Positions 12,091 through 20,128 of a stretch of 25,240 nt of DNA are shown in pieces. The stretch comes from DATLMR01 sp035634255 (GTDB lineage Bacteria; Acidobacteriota; Blastocatellia; UBA7656): positions 1 to 25,240 of the forward strand of contig DASQDI010000165.1 of NCBI GenBank assembly GCA_035634255.1, written 5' to 3'. A model generated the notes under the pieces. It was not told where the DNA came from. It searched no databases and worked only from the letters and a program-made list of their open reading frames with translations. Each line of letters starts with the position of its first letter. Within the stretch, counting starts at the first letter, position 1. Position numbers and translations under genes: made by a program.

Positions 12091-13938
12091 ATGAGAACCA
12101 GTTTTTTGACTACCACCAAACTTTCAGCTCGATTGCAGTTCGCCTACGTCGGCCTTTTCGCGGCCGTCATTCTGGCCGCCGCCGGCTACGGTTTTTCCGC
12201 CGCCGCCTTCCAGGGTCAGGCTCCGCCGACGCATGTCGAGATCGACGTGAAGCCCGGAGCATTCCCCAACAGGATAAATCTAAGCTCGCGCGGCACCCTG
12301 CCCGTCGCCATACTGAGCGGCGGAGGGTTCGACGCGGCGAGGGTCAACCCGGCGACCGTGACTCTGGCCGGGGCCCCGATCATAAAGCAGAAAAAAGATA
12401 GGCTGAGGGCCTCTCTCAAGGACGTGAATAAGGACGGCCTCGACGACCTGCTCGTCCACGTCTCCGTACCTCATTTGAAGCTCCGGGCCGGCGACGCCCG
12501 CGCGGTCCTGAATGCCCGGACCTTTGAAGGGACCCCCCTCGAAGGCTCGGACTTCGTGATAGCCACGGGCGTTTCGAGCATAGCGCCGGGGGCGAGCGGC
12601 GAAGGGCAGGACGTGGTTCTGCAAGGGCTGAACCCGTTCTGCAACACGGCCGCGATAACCATTCCCGCCCAGGGCACGGCCACGCCTTACCCGTCCACCA
12701 TTGCCGTCTCGGGCCTGACGGGGAGTATCACGAAGGTGACGGTCGATATCAACCAGCTGAGCCACAGCTTCCCTAACGACGTGGACATTCTGCTGGTAGG
12801 GCCGGGCGGCCAGAGAGTCATGCTGATGTCGGACGCGGGCGGGGGCGAGGAATTCCCCATAGTCAACGTGGACCTGACATTCGACGACGCGGCGGCCGCG
12901 CAGTTGCCCGACGAGACTCAGATATCTTCGGGGACGTTCCGGCCCACCGACTTCCAGGCGGGCGAAACGCTCCCGCCCCCCGCGCCCGCCGGGCCTTACG
13001 GGACCGCCCTGTCCGCCTTCAACGGCCTCGACCCCAACGGGACCTACAGCCTCTACGTGCTCGACGACTTCGAAGGCGATGGCGGGTCGATAGCCGGGGG
13101 GTGGTGTCTGAACATAACCACCGACACGATGGAGGGCTGCGCGATAACCTGCCCGGCCAACGTGACCGTGTCGAACGCGGCCAACCAGTGCGGTGCCGTG
13201 GTCAACTACCCGGCCCCGACGGCTTCGGCCGAATGCGGCACCGTCACCTGCTCGCCCCCTTCGGGCTCATTCTTCCCCGTCGGCACGACCACCGTCACCT
13301 GCTCGGAACAGGTGGCGAATCCGACGAAATCACCCGCGCCCGCGCTGATAGCCGGGGCGAGCTGCTCCTTCACGGTCACCGTGAACGACACGCAGCCGCC
13401 GACCATCACCTGCCCCTCCGACGTGACCAACCCCGGCCCCGGCCCGGTCGCGGTTTCGTTCCCCACCCCGACGGCGAGCGACAACTGCCCCGGCGTCACC
13501 ACGGTCTGCAACCCTCCTTCCGGCTCCGTCTTCGCGGAAGGGGTGACGACCGTCAACTGCACGGCCACGGACGCCTCGGGTAACACGGCCACTTGCAGCT
13601 TCACCGTGACCGTGGGCACTCAGGCCGGGTTCGATGTGTGCCTTCAGGACGATTCCGATCACGGAAGGGTGCTGCTGTTCAACTCCGAGACGGGGCAATA
13701 CCTGTTCTGCTGCGGAGGGGTCACCTTCAGCGGCACGGGCTCGGTAATCCGGAAAGGTAACGTCATCACCCTCTCTCACACGGCAGCCGACCGACGGGTT
13801 ACGGGCCGCATCGACACCTCCGTAGAGCGCGGCTCCGCGTCGCTCCAGAACCCGGCGGGCAGGACGATCTGCACGATCACCGACCGCGACACTTCGGACA
13901 ACAGCTGCGCGTGCGGAGGCAACGGCACTCAACAGTAG
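12091..13938 (+). CDS. Secreted P-domain and HYR-repeat surface protein
   Basis: Extracellular or cell-surface protein of 615 residues. The ATG at 12091 is preferred over the in-frame ATG at 12046 because GGAGGG lies just upstream and the product then starts with a signal peptide (hydrophobic core ~18-38, cleavage probably after AAA or AFQ). Domains by eye: an IDVKPG...RINLSSRGTLPVAIL module (~49-130, with Ca-binding-like DVNKDGLDD); a proprotein-convertase P-like beta-sandwich (~185-343, from ITIPAQG to GSIAGGWCLNI); two HYR domains (~350-431 and ~435-508) with paired Cys and the NxTATDASGNTATCSF ending; and a Cys-containing C-terminal domain (~513-608) of unknown function. No catalytic residues are seen, so an adhesive or structural role is likely. 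There is no sorting tail visible. It is transcribed alone, convergent with the kinase downstream. Confidence 0.85.
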   Translation: MRTSFLTTTKLSARLQFAYVGLFAAVILAAAGYGFSAAAFQGQAPPTHVEIDVKPGAFPNRINLSSRGTLPVAILSGGGFDAARVNPATVTLAGAPIIKQKKDRLRASLKDVNKDGLDDLLVHVSVPHLKLRAGDARAVLNARTFEGTPLEGSDFVIATGVSSIAPGASGEGQDVVLQGLNPFCNTAAITIPAQGTATPYPSTIAVSGLTGSITKVTVDINQLSHSFPNDVDILLVGPGGQRVMLMSDAGGGEEFPIVNVDLTFDDAAAAQLPDETQISSGTFRPTDFQAGETLPPPAPAGPYGTALSAFNGLDPNGTYSLYVLDDFEGDGGSIAGGWCLNITTDTMEGCAITCPANVTVSNAANQCGAVVNYPAPTASAECGTVTCSPPSGSFFPVGTTTVTCSEQVANPTKSPAPALIAGASCSFTVTVNDTQPPTITCPSDVTNPGPGPVAVSFPTPTASDNCPGVTTVCNPPSGSVFAEGVTTVNCTATDASGNTATCSFTVTVGTQAGFDVCLQDDSDHGRVLLFNSETGQYLFCCGGVTFSGTGSVIRKGNVITLSHTAADRRVTGRIDTSVERGSASLQNPAGRTICTITDRDTSDNSCACGGNGTQQ

Positions 13939-13963
13939 CAAGGTGTGGATGATTCGTTATGGG

Positions 13964-14000
13964 CGGGATGAAGAACGCACAGCCTGCGTTCTTCATCCCG
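13964..14000. terminator. Perfect 16-bp hairpin between convergent genes
   Basis: Arms 13964-13979 and 13985-14000 are exact reverse complements with a 5-nt loop (CAGCC). It lies 26 nt after the + strand stop and 4 nt before the minus-strand stop, a position fit for a shared terminator. Neither side has a clear T tract, so it may act with Rho or protect mRNA 3' ends. Confidence 0.7.
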
Positions 14001-14004
14001 GAAA

Positions 14005-16407
14005 TTACGACGGGCCGCCGTTGCGCCTGATGAGGCTTCTGATCACCGTGGCGAGTTCCGCCGGCTCGACCGGCTTAGTCACGTGGGCCTGATAGCCCGC
14101 GGAGAGAGCGCGCAGGCGGTCTTCGGCCCTCGCGTGCGCGGTCAAAGCGATGGCGGGCAGCCACCAATCCGCCCCCACTTCCGCCGCCCTCACCCGTCGA
14201 ATGAGCGAATACCCGTCCTCTTCCGGCATGCCGATGTCGCTCACGAGAATATCCGGCCCGACGTCGTGAATGGCCTTCACCGCTTCGGAGGCGGACGCGA
14301 CGACCGTGACTCTGGCCCCGAACGTCCCGAGCATCCTCGCCAGGAGATCGCGCGCGTCGGCGTCGTCGTCGACCACGAGGACTGACAGGTCGTCCAGGGA
14401 GGGCGCGTTCCTGATGTCCATAGGGTCGGGCGCTCTGAGCTTCGCTTCGCTATGGTGATGAAGGTTCAGGCCCTGCGTGGCCCACAAGGGGATGTCCAGT
14501 TTGAAGGTCGCCCCCTTCCCCTCGCCCTCGCTGAAGACGGAGACCGCGCCCCCGTGCAGCTCCACGAGGTGGCGCACTATCGACAGCCCGAGGCCGAGAC
14601 CCCCATACGCGCGGGTGAGCGTGCTGTCGGCCTGGCGGAACCGGTCGAAGACGTACGGCAGAAAGTCCGGGTTGATGCCCTGCCCCGTGTCGCTCACCGA
14701 AATCTCGACGTGAGAGTTCACTCGCATGAGGGAGACCTGTACCCGCCCGCCCTTCGGGGTGAACTTGATGGCGTTGGAGAGAAGGTTCCACATTATCTGC
14801 TGGAACCGGTCGGGGTCGCCGAGGATGGGGCCGACGTTGCTGTCCAGGATCGCATGCAGCCTGATCCCTTTCGCGTCGGCCGCGGGCCGTATGGCCTCGA
14901 TGGCCTCTTCGATGGTCGGGGCGAGGTAGACGGCCTGCACGTTGAGCCGGAGCTTGCCCGTGATGATGCGCGAAACGTCGAGCAGGTCGTCGATGATCTG
15001 CGCCTGCGACCTCGCATTCCGCTCGATGGTTTCGAGGGCGCGCGCGGAGACCTCCTCCTCAATCTCGCTGGTCCTGAGCATCCTCGCCCACCCCAGGATC
15101 GCATTCAGGGGCGTGCGCAGCTCGTGCGAGACCGTGGCGAGGAACTCGTCCTTCAGGCGGCTGCTCTCCTGCAACTCGGCCTCGACCTCCTTGAGCTGCG
15201 ATATGTCGTGGAAGACGAGGACCGCCGTCGCCGCGTGCCCGTGCATCGCGGGCAGCGTGTCGCTGAATATCATGACCGACCGCTTGCCGACCGGCGTGTG
15301 CCAGTCGAGTTCCACCCCATTAAGGCGCTCTCCCCGCGCCGCGCGGGCGCCGGGCCTCTCGTGGTCGGGGACGCGGTTGCCTTCCGCGTCGGTGTAGTAG
15401 TAGGAGGCGTAGTACTCCTCCGAAGCGATGCCCTCGGGGAAGTGGCCCCCGGCCATCTCGTTCGCGGCCTTGTTCGCGAAGGTGACTCTGGCCGTGCTCG
15501 ATTCGACCAGAAGCATCGGGGTGGGCAGGAGGTCGAGCACGTTCTCAAGAAAGTTATGCTGTTTCTGAAGCTCCTCTTCCACTCGCTTGCGCTCGATGGC
15601 CGCGCTCAGCACGTTGGCTATCGCCTGGGCGAAGTTGAGGTCATCCTTCGTGAATTTGGACCTGCGGGCGGCGTGCACCACGAGCACCCCGAACGGGTTG
15701 GATGGCCCGTGAATGAGGACGGCCATGCTCGAAGCCAGCCCGTGTTCCTCGACGTCCGGGTGTATCTGGAACCGCTTCTCTTTTTTAACGTCGCGCACGA
15801 GCACGGGCTCGTTCGAGCCGAGGGTGTAGCCCGACATCGAGTCCGCGCCCGCAGGCACCTTCCTCTGGCCGACTATCCCCTCCTTCCAGCCCACGCCCGC
15901 GCTCACGAGAAAAGCATTCTCTTCCGGAATGAATTTGAGTACCGCGCAGTGCTTCACGTCGAGGGTGTCGGCGATCAGCCCCACAGTCCTCTCCATTAAC
16001 GCGACCGGGTCTTCGCCCTCAAGGGCCGTCTGGCCGAGCCTCGCGATGGCCTCCTGCTGGCGCGCGCGCGCCTTGCGGCTCAGGCTGGCCCGCCGCATCC
16101 CCCCGCCCAGCCCCGCGATGATCACCATTATCACCATCCTTGGGATGTCACCGTCGCTGAGGTGCACCGCGTACGCCGAGTGAGGGGCGCGGTAGAGCGG
16201 GTTGATCAGTAAATACCAGAGGACCGCGGAGAGTATGCCGGGGCCCATCCCTGCGATCCAGCCGGCCGCCACGAGCGCTATCAGGATAACGAACCCGACG
16301 TTGAGGGGGACGACGCGGCCGACGAACAGTATTACGGCCAGAGACAATGCGACGATCAACACCGCGATGCCGTAGCGAAATAGTAGTGATCGCCGGACCA
16401 TGAGCAT
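14005..16407 (-). CDS. Membrane hybrid histidine kinase (DUF4118-like TM, GAF, PAS, HisKA, HATPase, REC)
   Basis: Inner-membrane sensor kinase of 800 residues. The N-terminus holds about four hydrophobic segments (~10-30, 34-50, 54-68, 89-103), with the MGPGILSAVLWYLLINPLY pattern of KdpD-type DUF4118 membrane domains. Next come a GAF domain (~125-280), a PAS domain (~290-405), HisKA with His428 in SHELRTPLNAILGWARML, HATPase (NLLSNAIKF, DTGQGINPDF, GGLGLGLS) and a C-terminal receiver with Asp724 in SDIGMPEEDGYS. A dedicated output protein is not adjacent. An alternative start two codons later (MVRRSL) is possible; GGGAAAGG upstream serves either. The kinase core and receiver are paralogous to the protein at 6348-8237, while the sensory halves are unrelated. 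Confidence 0.93.
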   Translation of the reverse strand: MLMVRRSLLFRYGIAVLIVALSLAVILFVGRVVPLNVGFVILIALVAAGWIAGMGPGILSAVLWYLLINPLYRAPHSAYAVHLSDGDIPRMVIMVIIAGLGGGMRRASLSRKARARQQEAIARLGQTALEGEDPVALMERTVGLIADTLDVKHCAVLKFIPEENAFLVSAGVGWKEGIVGQRKVPAGADSMSGYTLGSNEPVLVRDVKKEKRFQIHPDVEEHGLASSMAVLIHGPSNPFGVLVVHAARRSKFTKDDLNFAQAIANVLSAAIERKRVEEELQKQHNFLENVLDLLPTPMLLVESSTARVTFANKAANEMAGGHFPEGIASEEYYASYYYTDAEGNRVPDHERPGARAARGERLNGVELDWHTPVGKRSVMIFSDTLPAMHGHAATAVLVFHDISQLKEVEAELQESSRLKDEFLATVSHELRTPLNAILGWARMLRTSEIEEEVSARALETIERNARSQAQIIDDLLDVSRIITGKLRLNVQAVYLAPTIEEAIEAIRPAADAKGIRLHAILDSNVGPILGDPDRFQQIMWNLLSNAIKFTPKGGRVQVSLMRVNSHVEISVSDTGQGINPDFLPYVFDRFRQADSTLTRAYGGLGLGLSIVRHLVELHGGAVSVFSEGEGKGATFKLDIPLWATQGLNLHHHSEAKLRAPDPMDIRNAPSLDDLSVLVVDDDADARDLLARMLGTFGARVTVVASASEAVKAIHDVGPDILVSDIGMPEEDGYSLIRRVRAAEVGADWWLPAIALTAHARAEDRLRALSAGYQAHVTKPVEPAELATVIRSLIRRNGGPS

Positions 16408-16583
16408 GTGCGGTTAGCCTTTCCCGAGGTTATTAAATGCTTACCTGATTAATCAACGTATCAGGGCCGGGCCCTTTGATATCGGCCGCCATCCGGCTCC
16501 GGGAGATAATGCCGCCCGGCCGGAACCGCATTATAAGATATAAGCCCGGTTTTATCTAACGGCTCGGAGCCCGCGGTGTGGGC
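16408..16583 (-). promoter_or_regulatory. Upstream region of the GAF/PAS kinase with candidate -10 and palindrome
   Basis: This 176-nt gap separates the SNF2 stop from the kinase start. On the minus strand a TATAAT lies at 16530-16535, about 120 nt before the ATG, with no good -35 partner. A perfect 10-bp palindrome, TGATTAATCA, sits at 16446-16455, about 40 nt before the start, and could be an operator half-site pair. Both are weak by sequence alone. Confidence 0.3.
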
Positions 16584-19500
16584 TCACGAAAGCAGCAGTT
16601 CGAGGTCTTCGCGGCTGAGGCTCCTGATGAGGCTGTTGTCGGCATTTATGATGGCATCGGCCAGGGCCCGCTTGGTCTGCTGAAGCTCAAGCACCTTCTC
16701 CTCCACCGTGCCGCGCGCGATCAGGCGGTAGGCGAAGACCTGACGCCTCTGCCCGATGCGGTGCGCGCGGTCGATGGCCTGAGCTTCGGCGGCGGGGTTC
16801 CACCACGGGTCGAGGAGGAAGACGTACTCGGCCGCGGTGAGGTTCAGGCCCAGTCCGCCCGCCTTCAGGCTGATCAGGAAGAGGCGGCAGTCGGGGTCGT
16901 TCTGGAACCGCTCGACTCTCGACCGGCGGTCGCGCGTTTTTCCGTCGAGGTACTCGTAAGTAATCCCCTCCCTGTCGAGGCGGTCGCGCACGATGGCGAG
17001 CAGGCTGGTGAACTGGGAGAAGACCAGGGCCTTGTACCCTTCGTTTATCACGTCGGAGAGTTGGGGCAGGAGCAGGTCCAGCTTGGCGCTCGACTCTCCG
17101 GCCTTCGCCTCGTCGACGAGCCCCGGATGGCATGCCGCCTGCCTCAATCGGAGCAGGGCTTCGAGAATCTGCATCTTCGATCTCGCAATCCCCCTGTCGT
17201 CGACGACGCCCATCAGAGACAGGCGGTAGTGATCGCGCAGCTCGTCATAAAGCCTGCGCTGCCGCGGCTCCATCTCGCAGTAGATGGTCTGCTCAAGCTT
17301 ACGGGGCAGCTCTTTCGCGACCTGCTCCTTGGTGCGTCGCAGGATGAATGGCCGCAGCCCCTTCGCGAGCAGCCCGACCGTCTGCTCGTCGGAAGCGCGG
17401 CCCGCCGCGCCGGAGCGAAAGGGCGACGCGGAGCCGAGCAGGCCGGGGTTCAGGAATTCGAACAGGCTCCATAACTCCCCGAGGTGGTTCTCGACCGGGG
17501 TGCCGCTGAGCGCGAGCCTGTGGTCTCCCCGGAGCAGGCGCGCGGCCTTCGCCGATTCCGTGCCCGCATTCTTTATGGCCTGCGCTTCGTCGAGGATTAC
17601 GTAGTCGAATCGGGTCTCTTTGAACTGGACCGCGTCGCGCCGCAGGGTGCCATACGTAGTTATCACGGCGTCATAGTCAGCGAAGTGCGAGGTCTGCTTC
17701 GACCGCTCGCCGCCGGTGTGATCGAGCAGGCGCAGCTTCGGGGCGAAGCGCGCGGCCTCCTGCTTCCAGTTGAAGACGAGCGATTTCGGCACCACTACGA
17801 GCGATGGCCCGACGGGGGCCGGGCGGCTCTCTCCGGCCGCGCCGTTACTCTTTCGGCTCACCTTGCCGCCGCCTCCCTTCGTCTTCGGGGCGCGCGCCTT
17901 CCCCTGCCCCCTCCCGTCGCCGTTCGCGCGCAACTCGCGCCGGGATTCGAGCAGGGCGAGCACCATCACGGTCTTCCCGAGTCCCATGTCGTCGGCGAGG
18001 CAGCCGCCGAACCCGAAGAGGTCGAGGAATTGGAGCCAACCCAAACCTTCGCGCTGGTACTCGCGCAGTTCCCCCCTGAAACCGGGGGGAGGGTCGGCGG
18101 CCTTGATCCCCTCAAAGCTCCGCAACTGGTCGCGCGCGCGGGCGAACGCTTCGTCGCAAGTGACCTCGGGCTCTGACGCGAGCAGCGCGTCGAGCACGCT
18201 CGCCTGCCCCCTGCCGAACCGCAGGTGATCTTCCGCGGCGGAGCCGAGCTCGATGAAGAGCCCGTAGCGGCTGAGCCACTCTTCGGACAGGACCCCGAAA
18301 GTGCCGTCGCCCAAACGCACCGTGTGCTCGCCCCGCTTGAGGGCCGCGAGCAGCTCGGGCAGGGAGGCCGTCGCGTCCCCGAAGCTGACCGTGCCGTGCA
18401 GCTCGAACCAGTCGATCCCGCTCTTTACTTCCACGCGAACCTCGCCCGGCTGACGGTAGAGCCTGCCTTCGGCTTCGACGTGCCAATCTTCCGCGACCAG
18501 ATCCCTGACCACCTTCGGCAGCTTCTCCGGGGCCAGCTCAAGCAGGCGGGTGGAGTGATAATCGTAAGCCTTCCGCAAGCCGAGCTGCTTCAGGCGGCCC
18601 GCCGCCGCCTGCTCCGCCGCCGCGTCGCGCAGAATCAGGCGGCGCGACGCGACCTGATAGACCCCGCGGCCCGGACGGTCTTCGCGAATGATCGCGCCTT
18701 CGTAATCGAAATGCAGCTCCGCGTGCAGCACCGCCTGACCCCACCCGCGGTCTTCGGGCTTCCTCACCTTCAACACCTTTTTGGGGGTCCGGCAGACTTC
18801 TTCGAAGCGCAATTCTTCGGGCAGGTCGAGGCGAGGCCACCTGGGGAGGGCGAGCAACTCTTCGAGCATTTGCCCGGCTTCGTCGACCGGCACGTAGATC
18901 GGCCCCTGCCTTTGCAGCTGGCCGATCCACGCGAAGGCCCCGGCGTCATCGAGCCGCGCGACCCGACCGCGGGCGAATACGAGCCCGCCTTTCAGGAGCG
19001 CCTCCGGCTCCGAAAGCCCCATGCGTTCTTCGCCCCGCCGAAGCGACCCGGTCATCACGTACCGGTCACCCGCGCCGCGCCGGACCTCCACGCAGAACTC
19101 CCACGCCGGCCCGTCATCCCACCGCGCCGGTTTTAAATCCCCGTGCGGCGAGAGTCGCAGGTAGCAGCGGCCAGTCCTGCACATCAGAGGGAGCAATAGC
19201 TGCTCAAGCGGGTGAAAAAGCCTCTGCCGCGGCGGGACGCTTTCGTAATACGAGTTGTAATAGCCGTAGTACTGCTGTTCTTTCCCGCCCATCAGGAGCG
19301 AGAGAATCTCCCGGTCGGCGGGCTCGGGCAACCCGGCGACCTGACTGTAGGGTATCCTCTGTGACTTGAGCTTGCTCCAATCCCCGTTCTTCTTCCTGTC
19401 GCGGTAGGCCACCTCCGTGACGACGCCCTGCGAGCCCGGAGCGGCATAATCGACCACGTAGATTATCTCCCTGCCCGCGGGCCACCCGTTTAAAAGGTGC

Positions 19501-20000
19501 TCGGCTTCACTCTTCATAGAGTGCGCGAGCGCGTCGAGGTTCTGCCGCCACGATGACTTTACGGGCTCCGGCCTTGCCGGTTGAACCGGGGCTGGCCGGC
19601 TGAAGGCCGCAGGCTTCGGCCATTTTTCATAAATCTCATGACCGTATTCGCCGTAGTCTTCGCCTTCGTCGAATGCGTTGTCATCACCATAGTCCGGCTC
19701 TTTCATGACGATGCGCTCGGGGTCGGAGCCGGACAGGTGGCCTCTCGATTCGGCCGCGAGCAGGACGGCCCAGACGTGCTTGCAGAGGTCATCCAGATGA
19801 TAAGGGCATTCGCAGGAGGCGCGGAGGTCCCTTCCGCGAAGCTCCAACTCGACCCTGTAATCCGACGTGCCGCGCACGACCGCATGGATCACGTTCTTCG
19901 AGCCCTCGCGGATGCGGACGCGGCCACTCATGAAGTAGTCGAGCCCCCGGCTGCGAATGGTGCTCGGAAAAGATGAAGAGAATTTTTTAACAATCGACAT
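16584..20000 (-). CDS. SNF2-family helicase with N-terminal SWIM zinc finger
   Basis: ATP-dependent DNA translocase of the Swi2/Snf2 superfamily, 1138 residues. A SWIM zinc finger lies near the N-terminus (Cys63-X-Cys65, Cys73-X-His75), followed by a long, poorly conserved region (~100-620). The ATPase begins about residue 640: EYQREGLGWL (Q-region), DDMGLGKT with Walker A Lys676, DEAQ at 804-807, and the helicase C-terminal half with LVFSQFTSLL, SLKAGGLGLNLTAA, DPWWNP and DRAHRIGQ (arginine-finger region). A Gly/Lys/Arg-rich low-complexity insert follows motif I (~700-735). This matches the bacterial SWIM-SNF2/HepA-like proteins, whose precise role is usually unknown; DNA repair or remodelling is a family-level inference. 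No restriction or methylase partner is nearby. No clear Shine-Dalgarno precedes the ATG. Confidence 0.95.
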   Translation of the reverse strand: MSIVKKFSSSFPSTIRSRGLDYFMSGRVRIREGSKNVIHAVVRGTSDYRVELELRGRDLRASCECPYHLDDLCKHVWAVLLAAESRGHLSGSDPERIVMKEPDYGDDNAFDEGEDYGEYGHEIYEKWPKPAAFSRPAPVQPARPEPVKSSWRQNLDALAHSMKSEAEHLLNGWPAGREIIYVVDYAAPGSQGVVTEVAYRDRKKNGDWSKLKSQRIPYSQVAGLPEPADREILSLLMGGKEQQYYGYYNSYYESVPPRQRLFHPLEQLLLPLMCRTGRCYLRLSPHGDLKPARWDDGPAWEFCVEVRRGAGDRYVMTGSLRRGEERMGLSEPEALLKGGLVFARGRVARLDDAGAFAWIGQLQRQGPIYVPVDEAGQMLEELLALPRWPRLDLPEELRFEEVCRTPKKVLKVRKPEDRGWGQAVLHAELHFDYEGAIIREDRPGRGVYQVASRRLILRDAAAEQAAAGRLKQLGLRKAYDYHSTRLLELAPEKLPKVVRDLVAEDWHVEAEGRLYRQPGEVRVEVKSGIDWFELHGTVSFGDATASLPELLAALKRGEHTVRLGDGTFGVLSEEWLSRYGLFIELGSAAEDHLRFGRGQASVLDALLASEPEVTCDEAFARARDQLRSFEGIKAADPPPGFRGELREYQREGLGWLQFLDLFGFGGCLADDMGLGKTVMVLALLESRRELRANGDGRGQGKARAPKTKGGGGKVSRKSNGAAGESRPAPVGPSLVVVPKSLVFNWKQEAARFAPKLRLLDHTGGERSKQTSHFADYDAVITTYGTLRRDAVQFKETRFDYVILDEAQAIKNAGTESAKAARLLRGDHRLALSGTPVENHLGELWSLFEFLNPGLLGSASPFRSGAAGRASDEQTVGLLAKGLRPFILRRTKEQVAKELPRKLEQTIYCEMEPRQRRLYDELRDHYRLSLMGVVDDRGIARSKMQILEALLRLRQAACHPGLVDEAKAGESSAKLDLLLPQLSDVINEGYKALVFSQFTSLLAIVRDRLDREGITYEYLDGKTRDRRSRVERFQNDPDCRLFLISLKAGGLGLNLTAAEYVFLLDPWWNPAAEAQAIDRAHRIGQRRQVFAYRLIARGTVEEKVLELQQTKRALADAIINADNSLIRSLSREDLELLLS

Positions 20001-20128
20001 CGGATTCAGGGAGAAAACATTTTAATAAAGAGAGACGCCTTCCATGAAATCAGATTTGTCATGGCAGTTCAATTTACGTTTCACAAACGGCGCGCTGAAA
20101 CCGTCTCATCTCCGGAGGGAGTTTTCTT
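20001..20128. promoter_or_regulatory. Divergent promoter region with an interrupted palindrome
   Basis: AT-rich 128-nt gap between the divergent SNF2 gene and the tyrosinase/LodA operon. CCATGAAAT (20042-20050) and ATTTGTCATGG (20054-20064) form an inverted repeat with one 2-nt interruption, placed where a regulator could control both directions. GGAGGG at 20114-20119 is the ribosome site of the tyrosinase. No confident -35/-10 pair could be assigned. Confidence 0.35.

Noticed and set aside
14452..15999. Long + strand frame (515 codons) opposite the GAF/PAS kinase
   Set aside because: Shadow of the kinase, which has complete domain motifs on the other strand.
16567..16585. Terminator hairpin after the SNF2 gene
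   Set aside because: GAGCCC/GGGCTC is only 6 bp with a 7-nt loop, overlaps the stop codon and has no T tract.
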